Counted from the first letter of the stretch, positions 1 through 6,256 are shown. The stretch: 8,976 nt of DNA from an uncultured Oxalobacteraceae bacterium (GCA_937996605.1 CALKVB010000513.1:1-8976); one strand, 5' to 3'. The notes: generated by a model from the sequence alone, not told the origin. Made by a program: numbers and translations.

Positions 1-590
1 AAGTCTTCGCGCTCTAATCGTGCGGCGACCGCTTGCAATTCATCTTGAGACATATTGATCGCCGAGGGGTCATCAAACGGTAAAGACGGCTGACATAATA
101 CTGGCGCTAACATCGAAGATTCCAACATCATGGTGAGGGCAAAATTTCCAGTAAAGCACATACCAATCGCGCCCACACCAGGGCCACCACATTCTTGATG
201 AACGCGTTTCGCCAACTGTCTTAACCACTGCGTGACTGGGCTAGATTCATCACTACCAAAGGCGCGAAATTCTGCACTCACGCAGGCGCGTTTGAGAATG
301 ACCGTGCATTCCTCAGCATTTGGTGTGGCACCGTCAACGCCAAAGAGTGAAGGCATATACACGGTGAACCCTGCTTCTTTGACCCACTTTGCAAAGCGAA
401 TCACTTGCGGACTAATGCCAGGCATTTCAGTCAGTACGATCACAGCTGGCCCTTGGCCTGCAAAATACACTTTCTTCGCTGATCCTAGAAAGCTATAGGT
501 TTCTGAATGAAATTCCTTGAGCAAGGGAGTGTCTGAGGGAACTCGATCTACTGGCATCTGGGATGCAACAGAAGTTGGCATTTGATTCAT
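1..590 (-). CDS. Dienelactone hydrolase family protein (3' end beyond window)
   Basis: The frame is open from an ATG at 590 to the window edge, giving 196 N-terminal residues without a stop; the C-terminus lies outside. The visible part fits the alpha/beta-hydrolase dienelactone hydrolase family, cytoplasmic enzymes that hydrolyse cyclic esters such as dienelactones. The stretch TEMPGI (residues 54-59) matches the conserved glutamate strand, and IGMCFTGNFAL (142-152) is the nucleophile elbow, with Cys145 in the G-x-C-x-x-G context typical of this family rather than a serine. The Asp and His of the triad would lie in the unseen part. The start is supported by GAGG six bases upstream. It is divergent from the GlxA-type regulator at 732, which is its likely controller. 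The substrate cannot be read from the sequence; many relatives are not true dienelactone hydrolases. Confidence 0.85.
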   Translation of the reverse strand, partial: MNQMPTSVASQMPVDRVPSDTPLLKEFHSETYSFLGSAKKVYFAGQGPAVIVLTEMPGISPQVIRFAKWVKEAGFTVYMPSLFGVDGATPNAEECTVILKRACVSAEFRAFGSDESSPVTQWLRQLAKRVHQECGGPGVGAIGMCFTGNFALTMMLESSMLAPVLCQPSLPFDDPSAINMSQDELQAVAARLERED

Positions 591-615
591 AGAGCCTCAA
601 CTTAATTTCAATAAT

Positions 616-659
616 GATTCAAAAAAGATTCAGCAGTGATTCAGCGGTGATTCAACAAT
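616..659. repeat. Four GATTCA direct repeats at exact 11-bp spacing, probable operator array
   Basis: GATTCA occurs at 616, 627, 638 and 649, so each copy is displaced by exactly 11 bp, about one helical turn. Copies 1, 3 and 4 are preceded by T, giving TGATTCA, which is itself a TGA-N-TCA palindrome; copies 2 and 3 share the longer GATTCAGC. The array sits between the divergent hydrolase and GlxA-type regulator genes. Same-face repeats are what an AraC-type DNA-binding domain would read, so it is a good candidate binding site for the product of the gene at 732. No binding data are available from sequence. Confidence 0.55.
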
Positions 660-665
660 GGCCTC

Positions 666-693
666 ACTATAAAATATTGACGGTTCAAGTTAA
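666..693 (-). promoter_or_regulatory. Candidate promoter of the dienelactone hydrolase gene
   Basis: On the minus strand TTAACT (plus 688-693) and TATAGT (plus 666-671) are separated by 16 bp, a fair sigma-70 match with a good -10. Transcription would start near 659, which places the four 11-bp repeats in the first 45 bases of the transcript, a position suited to repression. It overlaps the opposite-facing promoter candidate at 677-705. Confidence 0.35.
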
Positions 694-705
694 AGCGTCT
701 AATTT
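677..705 (+). promoter_or_regulatory. Candidate promoter of the GlxA-type regulator gene
   Basis: TTGACG (677-682) and TAATTT (700-705) are separated by 17 bp, with the start codon at 732. The -35 is good and the -10 weak. If used, the GATTCA repeats would lie about 58-96 bp upstream of the start point, where AraC-type activators often bind. A second TTGACA at 704-709 has no -10 at proper spacing. Confidence 0.3.
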
Positions 706-731
706 GACATTTTTCATGTGATAATGGACAA

Positions 732-1703
732 ATGAAAACTTTTCTGATTATCGCCACTGAAGGCCTGATGGATTCGGGCCTTGCGATCACCCTAGACATC
801 TTACGCACCGCGGCCTTCTTGCTTGAGCGCAATCACGATCCTCTACGCTTGCGCATCATCACTGCAGGGCATCGCAAAAAAATACGAACTGGTGCAGGTC
901 TGATACTCGAATGTGATTTCACTTTTTCACAATTATTGAAAAAGAAAATCAAGGCAGATTGGGTGCTACTACCTGGTTCAGGGAAAAAGATCTTGAGTGA
1001 GCTAGAAGAGAGCCTATGCAGCAAAGAAGTGATACAAGTCATGGACGTGCTCAAGCACTATGCAGCGGCCCAAAGTTGCCTTGGTGTCTCTTGCGCTTCA
1101 ACTTTTATGTTGGCCGAAGCGGGTTTGCTCGACGGCAAAGCTGCAACTACTAGCTGGTGGCTGGCAAACGCCTTCAGGCAACGCTATCCAGAGGTGATTT
1201 TGGATGAAACAAAAATGTTGGTGCGTGACGCTAACATTCTCACCGCTGGTGCGGTATTCTCTCAAATGGATGTGGTCTTAGATATCGTCTCGGAAGTCGC
1301 GGGTGCGTCGATCTCTTATTTGTGCTCACGATATCTACTTATTGAACAGCGCTCCTCGCAAGCGCGTTTCATGATCCCAACCCAAAATCAACATCTCGAC
1401 CCTGTCGTCATCGCCGCTGAGAAATGGATAGATAAAAACATCGGGCAAGCACTATCAGTACAAGAACTCGCTGCTCAATTTGCCATCTCCGCAAAAACAC
1501 TGTCACGCAAAATACAAACCGCAACCGGTGATTCACCTATCAAATTTATTCAAAGGCGAAAATTAATGCGCGCAGTGCATTTATTAGAATCGACCAAACT
1601 CCCGATCGAATTAGTCGCCGAAAAAGTAGGCTACCAAAATGGCACCATGCTGCGGCATTTGATCAAGCGCGAACTCGGCGTACTACCAAGCCGCATTCGT
1701 TAA
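732..1703 (+). CDS. GlxA family transcriptional regulator (DJ-1/PfpI-like domain plus AraC HTH)
   Basis: This 323-residue cytoplasmic DNA-binding regulator has the two-part layout of the GlxA family. Residues about 1-190 form a DJ-1/PfpI class I glutamine-amidotransferase-like domain, with a candidate elbow cysteine at Cys121 (GVSCAST) followed by the family hallmark AEAGLLDGKAATTSWW (128-143). Residues about 225-323 form an AraC-type double helix-turn-helix: LSVQELAAQFAISAKTLSRK (241-260) and the second helix pair around ELVAEKVGYQNGTMLRHLIK (293-312). In this family the N-terminal domain is usually a ligand sensor rather than a working enzyme. Length is normal. The ATG at 732 has only a weak GGA upstream, but the amidase-like domain begins at once, so the start is reasonable. 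It is divergent from the dienelactone hydrolase gene, suggesting that it controls that gene and probably itself; the inducer is unknown. Confidence 0.9.
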   Translation: MKTFLIIATEGLMDSGLAITLDILRTAAFLLERNHDPLRLRIITAGHRKKIRTGAGLILECDFTFSQLLKKKIKADWVLLPGSGKKILSELEESLCSKEVIQVMDVLKHYAAAQSCLGVSCASTFMLAEAGLLDGKAATTSWWLANAFRQRYPEVILDETKMLVRDANILTAGAVFSQMDVVLDIVSEVAGASISYLCSRYLLIEQRSSQARFMIPTQNQHLDPVVIAAEKWIDKNIGQALSVQELAAQFAISAKTLSRKIQTATGDSPIKFIQRRKLMRAVHLLESTKLPIELVAEKVGYQNGTMLRHLIKRELGVLPSRIR

Positions 1704-1775
1704 TTGCCGAGCGAGGGAAGGGGGTCAATTTTTGTATGCGGATTTGTATTGTGTTCGCGCATCAAACTGAGAGTT

Positions 1776-2204
1776 TCAATTCGGAAAATACTCCACATGC
1801 GTCTCGCCATTGCGGCCAAGATAAGACACATGGCGGCCCTTGATCCATACGATATAGCCGATGCAACCGGCCTTCTGCGTAAGCTTCTTAAACTCGGGAT
1901 ACATGACCTCGCCTTTTTGTGCACCGACGATCGCAGCCTTGACATCGGCTTGCACAAATGCTTGCCCGAACACTTCGCCTTCCGCTGCATAGCTCAAGCA
2001 AAAGCTTTCATCGTTTGGAAAGTAGTAAGACGCTTGGCGCGTGCGGTAATCGACGAAGTAGGATTCAACATCAACGCTCATCAGAGCACCAATCACTTGG
2101 CCGAAATGAATACTGCCTGCTTGTGATGCTTCGAAGGTCTGGCGAATCACCGCGTGCTTGGTGTTTGATTCTGTTGGGAGGTTGTGGTCTAGATTCATGA
2201 TCAT
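1776..2204 (-). CDS. DUF1398 family protein (YbcV-like)
   Basis: This 142-residue protein matches the DUF1398 family, small soluble proteins including E. coli YbcV; no biochemical function is established that I can name. The signature is the C-terminal stretch from about 100 to 141, with AGCIGYIVWIKGRHVSYLGR (112-131) followed by an HVEYFP ending. The middle contains YRTRQASYYFP (53-63). There is no signal peptide or membrane segment. Two starts are possible: ATG at 2204, or ATG at 2198, which would have GGA seven bases upstream and is perhaps better. The gene converges with the GlxA-type regulator, with 72 bp between the stop codons and no clear terminator. It lies downstream of the MarR gene on the same strand but 104 bp away, so co-transcription is uncertain. 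Confidence 0.8.
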   Translation of the reverse strand: MIMNLDHNLPTESNTKHAVIRQTFEASQAGSIHFGQVIGALMSVDVESYFVDYRTRQASYYFPNDESFCLSYAAEGEVFGQAFVQADVKAAIVGAQKGEVMYPEFKKLTQKAGCIGYIVWIKGRHVSYLGRNGETHVEYFPN

Positions 2205-2219
2205 GTCCGTAGATAAAAT

Positions 2220-2231
2220 AGCTTGGAAGCT
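2220..2231. repeat. Short inverted repeat upstream of the DUF1398 gene
   Basis: AGCTT and AAGCT flank a GG, forming a 12-bp dyad about 15-25 bp upstream of the DUF1398 start codons. It could be an operator half related in style to the MarR dyad at 2817-2840, but its arms are only 5 bp, so chance is quite possible. Confidence 0.2.
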
Positions 2232-2308
2232 TGATTGAAAGGTAGTGCGATTTTCAGCGAGCTTAAATCGCGAAGAAATGCAATTTCAGGGAATGCCAAC
2301 GCAAAACG

Positions 2309-2797
2309 CTATTTAACTGGCACTTGTTTCATTTGATGGTAGGCGACCAGCTCTTGCAAATCAGCGATCAATTGCTGGCGTTTCTTATCACCTAAATGGG
2401 CGAAGAAATGATCATCATTAAGATCTGCCACACTCGATAACTTCGGTACCAAACGTCGCCCGGCAGCGGTCAAACTCAGCACCTGCTCCCGCGCACCACC
2501 ATCAACAAAATCACGCACCACCAAGCCCTTAGCCTCTAACTTAGAAATTATCTTAGAAGCCGCGCCCTTAGTCATACCCAAAGCATCAATCAACCCGGCA
2601 TGCGTGGTAATCGCCTCCGCATACAAAGCCCGCAAAGCCACCCACTCCGTCACACTGACATCATGCGCCACCAACTCCGCCTCAAAGCGTGCGGAAACTT
2701 GGTTAGAAACATAACGCATCCAAAAGCCGAGATGGTCTTCGAGAGCGCTGGGGTGCGGTTTGGTGTTTTGTTTGGTTCTGGATTTCATGATAGGCAT
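2309..2797 (-). CDS. MarR family transcriptional regulator
   Basis: This 162-residue protein has the MarR winged-helix architecture; such proteins bind as dimers to dyad operators and release them when they meet small ligands or oxidants. After an N-terminal helix (about 18-42), the winged helix spans about 47-118. The recognition-helix region is TKGAASKIISKLEAKGLV (76-93), and the wing carries RDFVDGGAREQVLSLTAAGR (95-114) with the family's D-x-R-x-x-x-x-x-LT pattern. A C-terminal dimerisation helix follows (about 136-155). Two in-frame starts, ATG 2797 and ATG 2788, both lack a strong ribosome site; the leader from the predicted promoter is only about 11 bases for the first and 20 for the second, so 2788 is possible. 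The promoter overlaps a 24-bp dyad, indicating autorepression. No obvious target enzyme or transporter lies next to it. Confidence 0.9.
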   Translation of the reverse strand: MPIMKSRTKQNTKPHPSALEDHLGFWMRYVSNQVSARFEAELVAHDVSVTEWVALRALYAEAITTHAGLIDALGMTKGAASKIISKLEAKGLVVRDFVDGGAREQVLSLTAAGRRLVPKLSSVADLNDDHFFAHLGDKKRQQLIADLQELVAYHQMKQVPVK

Positions 2798-2815
2798 TTT
2801 TCGTGGAATGCTCTC

Positions 2816-2844
2816 ACTTTAGTTTCCAAGGAAACTAAAGTCAA
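2816..2844 (-). promoter_or_regulatory. Promoter of the MarR gene
   Basis: On the minus strand TTGACT (plus 2839-2844) and TAAAGT (plus 2816-2821) are spaced by exactly 17 bp, giving a strong sigma-70 candidate with transcription starting near 2809. The spacer is filled by the inverted repeat at 2817-2840. Confidence 0.65.
2817..2840. promoter_or_regulatory. 24-bp dyad, probable MarR operator
   Basis: Perfect 11-base arms CTTTAGTTTCC and GGAAACTAAAG are separated by AA. The core TTTCC-NN-GGAAA is the type of site bound by MarR proteins. It lies between and partly over the -35 and -10 of the MarR gene, so a bound dimer would block RNA polymerase. The autoregulator assignment is inference from position. 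Confidence 0.7.
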
Positions 2845-2882
2845 GGAAAATTGAATCGTTAAATCTAGCGAGCAAGGTTTGT

Positions 2883-2910
2883 TTGAAATTCTTAGAACCC
2901 AGGATAGAAT
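2883..2910 (+). promoter_or_regulatory. Candidate promoter of the small acidic protein gene
   Basis: TTGAAA (2883-2888) and TAGAAT (2905-2910) are separated by 16 bp, with the ATG at 2944. Transcription would begin near 2917, which makes the alternative GTG start at 2923 unlikely because it would have almost no leader. Confidence 0.4.
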
Positions 2911-2943
2911 GGTTTTCCGTATGTGCTTTGGCGCCTCCTTTCT

Positions 2944-3258
2944 ATGAACATCGAATTTTTCTACCTATATCGCGACGCTGGCAACTTTAAACAGTTCGGT
3001 AGTGTTGTGTTTGCTAACGATAAGCATCTAAGCATTGAGTCGATTACACAAGCAATCAAGAACAGTTTGATCGATGAACTATTTTTTGATCCTTACGCGG
3101 CAAATGTTCCACCATTATTTTTTGACGATTTCGATGATGAACTCGATCATGATTGGCACGAGTTTGAGGTTGTCAAAGAAGTTGAAACGCCCACAAACGA
3201 TTCTCTCAACAGAGATATCACAAGTTTCATCAGTCAATTAAGCAGCCTTCCCAAATAA
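2944..3258 (+). CDS. Small acidic hypothetical protein
   Basis: This is a 104-residue soluble protein of unknown function. I have a loose memory of short uncharacterised bacterial proteins with the same pattern: an opening FFYLYRDAGNFKQFG (5-19), a helix carrying SLIDELFF (41-48), and an acidic block DDELDHDWHEFE (64-75). That recollection is not a database match. There is no signal peptide or membrane segment; residues after about 82 are rich in Ser, Thr and Asn and are probably the least conserved. The frame can be extended upstream to a GTG at 2923, but the predicted promoter and the conserved-looking NIEFFYLY start favour ATG 2944. There is no good ribosome site for either. It faces away from the MarR gene and lies at the left edge of the island; a role such as an orphan immunity protein is only speculation. 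Confidence 0.6.
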   Translation: MNIEFFYLYRDAGNFKQFGSVVFANDKHLSIESITQAIKNSLIDELFFDPYAANVPPLFFDDFDDELDHDWHEFEVVKEVETPTNDSLNRDITSFISQLSSLPK

Positions 3259-3581
3259 CTGCTCCTTCAAAGCGGCCAAAATGTGACTTATAGTCCGTAG
3301 ACCAATAAGTCACACTCGCCGATGATTGCTGCCATGCTCTGTTGCAAATTGACTTCTTGGACAATCAAAACTATATCTGTTCATATCGTTACCTTGAATA
3401 TGTAACGACTTAAATTGACATTCAAGTGCTTGAGCTTAATTGAAATTTGGTAGTGTTGTTGAGGAGAGCTAGACAGGGAGATACAGCACGTTGACGCAGA
3501 GGATATGGCACGTTCGCCAAATATTTGATTCGTTGAGGGATTCGTCAATTGGCGGGATCTGAATTTGACGCCTCATACTAG
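3259..3581. other. Gene-free 323-bp stretch with inverted repeats
   Basis: No convincing gene is visible on either strand. The stretch contains the 10-bp inverted repeat at 3282-3314 and a smaller dyad TCGTTAC/GTAACGA (3386-3392 and 3402-3408). A minus-strand 24-codon frame from 3384 to 3310 has AAGG upstream but no recognisable product. By position it occupies the place where the missing 3' two thirds of the adjacent restriction endonuclease gene should lie, so it is probably deletion or insertion debris. Confidence 0.5.
3282..3314. repeat. Perfect 10-bp inverted repeat with 13-base loop
   Basis: TGTGACTTAT (3282-3291) is repeated inverted as ATAAGTCACA (3305-3314). It starts 23 bases after the stop of the small acidic protein gene, so it may end that transcript, but no T-tract follows and the stem is AT-rich. 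Alternatives are a protein-binding dyad or the end of a lost mobile element. Confidence 0.5.
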
Positions 3582-3876
3582 TCAACTTCGAAAATGAATT
3601 GAGGCCGACCCGTTTAGTTCCAACTTTTGGATATTCGTTCCAAACGAAGTCGTAATAGATTGACCCAAAACACGTGGATAAATCAGCGCCTTAGCTATAC
3701 TTTGCGGTGAAGAATTACCGGTTAAAAAAATTCGCCAAATAGACCGTTAAAAATGGATTGATGTTGAACTCTTTGGGATCAACCAGTTTCTGCGAGTTAC
3801 CTGTGTGATTGATGACAATGGTTTCGCGGAACCAGGTTTTTGCTTTGCCTAGGATGGTGTTTTTGTTTTCGATCAT
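3582..3876 (-). pseudogene. Type II restriction endonuclease remnant, frameshifted and 3'-truncated (PmeII-like?)
   Basis: Reading from ATG 3876, the first frame gives about 53 residues containing NINPFLTVYLANF before a stop. Shifting by one base at the homopolymer at 3724-3730 (seven A on the plus strand, T7 in the gene) restores LTGNSSPQSIAKALIYPRVL and then SITTSFGTNIQK. Together these read as the conserved N-terminal block of a type II restriction endonuclease family that I associate, from memory, with the name PmeII. Six T would give the uninterrupted ANFLTGNSSP. After TNIQK the likeness is lost and a stop follows at 3582-3584; the expected central part with the catalytic Asp and Glu/Gln-x-Lys residues is absent. 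Two lesions therefore inactivate it. It points the same way as the methyltransferase but is separated from it by the 419-residue gene. The restriction relic call is firm in pattern; the family name is tentative. Confidence 0.7.
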
Positions 3877-3894
3877 TTGGATAATTTAAATGTT

Positions 3895-3906
3895 CAATTC
3901 GAATTG
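3895..3906. repeat. 12-bp perfect palindrome upstream of the endonuclease remnant
   Basis: CAATTCGAATTG is a perfect dyad 19 bases before the remnant's start codon. It may be a leftover operator of the dead gene, for example for a controller protein of a restriction system, or it may be chance in AT-rich DNA. Confidence 0.25.
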
Positions 3907-3959
3907 TGGTTAGCATGGAATGGCAATATATTCTGATGAATCGTATTCGTCTATATTAA

Positions 3960-5219
3960 TCAATTCACTCCAATATCATGGTCAACACATTGTATGAACT
4001 CACTAACAATGTAATCCATAAAACGAATATATGTAATCTTCGTATCTTGATCAATTACAAGAAATTTCTCGTCATCAAATCTATTCGCATGGATTGACGC
4101 AACTTCGAAATTTTGGTGTGAAATTTGTGATAGGAAGTCATATATATCTTTATGGTAAAGAATTCCAACTTTGGGGAGTTTAGCTTTTTCGGAAACTGTT
4201 GACGCAACGATTACCGGTCGCCAAATAGCGTTGGCTCTATCTTCAGCAGCTCGAGAGAGGTCACCTTTATTCATAAATTCATTTAGAATTTTTCCTTTTT
4301 CTTTTGAAATTTTTTCTTTGTTGAAAACAGATGCTGCAGCAAGGAATTTGTAATTTGTTTCTGGCTGCAACCAGTCAAAATAGAAATTTAAATGCAATTC
4401 ATATAGCACCCGCAATAACGCAAGTGCTTGAAACCATAAATTCTTCTCAATAAGAATTTCGATTGCTTGTAAAGTTTCTTGTGCTCTAACCAGCGCTGAA
4501 AATACCATATGATGGTAATGCAATTGCCTTTCAGCAGGCATGTGAAATAATCTTAATTTAACGATCAACGTTTTTATTGATGTTGAAAGTTTTTTTATAT
4601 TTTCAGTCGGACACTCTGAAAGATTTATCCCGAGAATTGATGGTAGTGTTGAAGGTGCTTCGATGCTCGTTAATTTTGAGAAGGCTGGGCCTCGATCAAC
4701 CATAGATAAATGAACTTTGGACTCCATCGAGGAGTTTGGAAGTTTTTGACTCCCTGGTGCAAATACTACAGCAGGGACAGAATGTATTTTTAGCCGTTTA
4801 TATGCAACACATGTAGCTACGTCATCTGGGCAAAGAAATTTGACGTTTGTGTTTGTTTTTGGATTTTGATTTACATACAAATGTAATGAAGGCCTTCCTC
4901 CTTGTTGTATGTTAATAACTTCGCCTCGAATGATATTTTCAGGTGGTGCATCACAAACATATTCAAAGTTTCTTTTTGCCAAATAGAATCCCTCTTGAAC
5001 AAGGCAGATCGGAATTCGAGTGTGAAAACCGGATATTTGTCCAAGTAAGTATTTTTTATATAAACTTTTAAATATTGGATCTGTTTCAAACATCCAATCA
5101 GGAGTTTTCACTTTCTCTAATGCTATTTTGAATGTAGTTGGCGCACGCTTAATTGATGCGGCATTTAATGGTTTGACTATACTTTTTTGGCTTGATTTTC
5201 TTTTTTTTGATTTAGGCAT
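3960..5219 (-). CDS. DUF5677-like protein with possible degenerate ParB-like N-terminal region
   Basis: This 419-residue protein has no known function. The first 25 residues are a basic Lys/Ser-rich tail. Residues about 60-155 run from RIPICLVQEG to DDVATCVAYKRLKIHSVPAVVF (132-153 region), which has the sequence rhythm of the end of a ParB/sulfiredoxin-type fold, though the usual DGxHR is missing. Residues about 230-400 are helical and resemble DUF5677: a helix with ALVRAQETLQAIEILIEKN, then ALALLRVLYELHLNFYFDWL (265-284), and later YDFLSQISHQN (360-370), where His368 matches the conserved LS-x-x-x-H position I associate with this family. There are no membrane segments. The coding sequence is strikingly AT-rich compared with gyrB and the glxA-type gene, indicating horizontal origin. 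It lies 161 bp after the methyltransferase on the same strand, too far for certain co-transcription. No strong ribosome site precedes ATG 5219. Confidence 0.75.
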   Translation of the reverse strand: MPKSKKRKSSQKSIVKPLNAASIKRAPTTFKIALEKVKTPDWMFETDPIFKSLYKKYLLGQISGFHTRIPICLVQEGFYLAKRNFEYVCDAPPENIIRGEVINIQQGGRPSLHLYVNQNPKTNTNVKFLCPDDVATCVAYKRLKIHSVPAVVFAPGSQKLPNSSMESKVHLSMVDRGPAFSKLTSIEAPSTLPSILGINLSECPTENIKKLSTSIKTLIVKLRLFHMPAERQLHYHHMVFSALVRAQETLQAIEILIEKNLWFQALALLRVLYELHLNFYFDWLQPETNYKFLAAASVFNKEKISKEKGKILNEFMNKGDLSRAAEDRANAIWRPVIVASTVSEKAKLPKVGILYHKDIYDFLSQISHQNFEVASIHANRFDDEKFLVIDQDTKITYIRFMDYIVSEFIQCVDHDIGVN

Positions 5220-5380
5220 AATGATCAGTTAATAAATATATGATATGAAACCTAAGTATTGTCTTCGTGTAAAGCTTAGAGTGTGCTCGTTAAGGCACTA
5301 GCATGAACTTTAATAAATGGCGGTGGAATCAAAAGGATCGGGGTCGATCAAAAATTAATTGATGCTCACTCTTTGGATTG

Positions 5381-6256
5381 TTAAGCAACACATTTGGCGC
5401 GAGGAATTTCGTCATCAGAAACAATAAGATCTTGGCTGAAAAACATAACTTCATTCCCCACGTAACGTCGGTGAGCAGTGTAGTTGAGCCCGTATGTTTT
5501 CGCATTTACGAGTTGGTACATGGCACTGATTTCTTCGGTATTGTCATAGGAAACAACCCAGTGCCGTTTGAAACTTTTGGCCTGGATGGCTTTTGCAATC
5601 GCCACGTGGTCGTCGTGCTCATAATAATTTCGGTATAGACCTTTGCCCTTCACATAGTAAGGAGGGTCAAGGTAGATCAGTGATTTCTTTGGCAGAAAAT
5701 CCTTACACCGCTTCAATAGAGCTAACGAATCCTCGCTGTACACCGTGATGTCCTGCGCCCGCTTGGATATGGCGAGAATGCGCGCAGAAATTATGTCTTT
5801 CTTAAAACGAGCATCCAGCTTGTAGATTCCTTCTTGATTTTTCCCTCCAATGACGCCCGCCTTCAAAATGCCTGATCGATTAGTTCTGTTCATGAATAAC
5901 GTAGCGAATCCCTTCTCGACCACGCTAGCCTGGCATTCTTCACGAAGAACAGAACGCCACTTGAACCACTCAGCCATGGTGATTGGGGTCGATGCTAGCA
6001 GCTCAAGCAACTCATCAGGATGTTGCGTAACTGACGCCCAAAACGCGTACACGGCTGGGTCTGCATCGTTTATGTGAATGTGTTTTGCATACCCCTGAAA
6101 AAGAAGATCAAGAGCTACCCCAGCACCACCCGCGTAAGGCTCTAGGTAATGCCCACCCGCAAGACCATTCTCCTCCATCAACTTAGCGATGAAGGGTGCA
6201 AAAGCCGCTTTGCCACCGGGGTAGCGTAATGGGCTGTAAAGTCTATTTGAGAACAT
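5381..6256 (-). CDS. D12-class N6-adenine DNA methyltransferase (Dam family)
   Basis: This 291-residue cytoplasmic enzyme should transfer a methyl group from S-adenosylmethionine to adenine N6 in a DNA target. Motifs appear in alpha-class order: motif X LRYPGGK (10-16), the SAM-binding motif I EPYAGGAGVAL (39-49), acidic IND at 62-64, the D12 hallmark FMNRTNRSGI (121-130), and catalytic motif IV DPPYY (197-201). Length is normal and no key residue is missing, so it looks active. The target cannot be read from sequence; similarity to Dam does not prove GATC. The start ATG 6256 lies inside the 3' end of the upstream ATPase gene (14-bp overlap, different frame), indicating translational coupling. 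The partner is therefore probably the ATPase-TOPRIM protein, though it might once have served the decayed restriction enzyme downstream. Confidence 0.92.
   Translation of the reverse strand: MFSNRLYSPLRYPGGKAAFAPFIAKLMEENGLAGGHYLEPYAGGAGVALDLLFQGYAKHIHINDADPAVYAFWASVTQHPDELLELLASTPITMAEWFKWRSVLREECQASVVEKGFATLFMNRTNRSGILKAGVIGGKNQEGIYKLDARFKKDIISARILAISKRAQDITVYSEDSLALLKRCKDFLPKKSLIYLDPPYYVKGKGLYRNYYEHDDHVAIAKAIQAKSFKRHWVVSYDNTEEISAMYQLVNAKTYGLNYTAHRRYVGNEVMFFSQDLIVSDDEIPRAKCVA

Noticed and set aside
704..725. TTGACA followed by GATAAT just before the GlxA-type start codon
   Set aside because: The two elements are only 10 bp apart, too close to act together as a sigma-70 promoter.
3259..3326. 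Minus-strand frame ending HILAALKEQLFGKAA
   Set aside because: It looks protein-like, but it is preceded by a stop after only 23 codons with no start and runs opposite the end of the small acidic gene.
3310..3384. 24-codon minus-strand frame with AAGG upstream of its ATG
   Set aside because: It is very short, has no recognisable product, and its stop lies inside the inverted repeat; one plausible ribosome site is not enough.
4171..4353. Plus-strand open frame of 60 codons inside the 419-residue gene
   Set aside because: It lies wholly within a better supported gene on the other strand and resembles no known protein.
5336..5349. GATCG/CGATC hairpin as a terminator for the methyltransferase gene
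   Set aside because: Arms are only 5 bp with a 4-base loop and there is no T-tract in the right place.
3769..5379. ACTCTTTGG with a nearby ATTGATG at both about 3754-3776 and 5357-5376, considered as island-flanking or duplicated endonuclease sequence
   Set aside because: The spacing between the two words differs and the minus-strand translation after the methyltransferase shows no endonuclease likeness; probably chance.
5378..5638. Plus-strand open frame of 86 codons antisense to the methyltransferase
   Set aside because: The methyltransferase motifs on the minus strand explain this DNA; the antisense product has no features.
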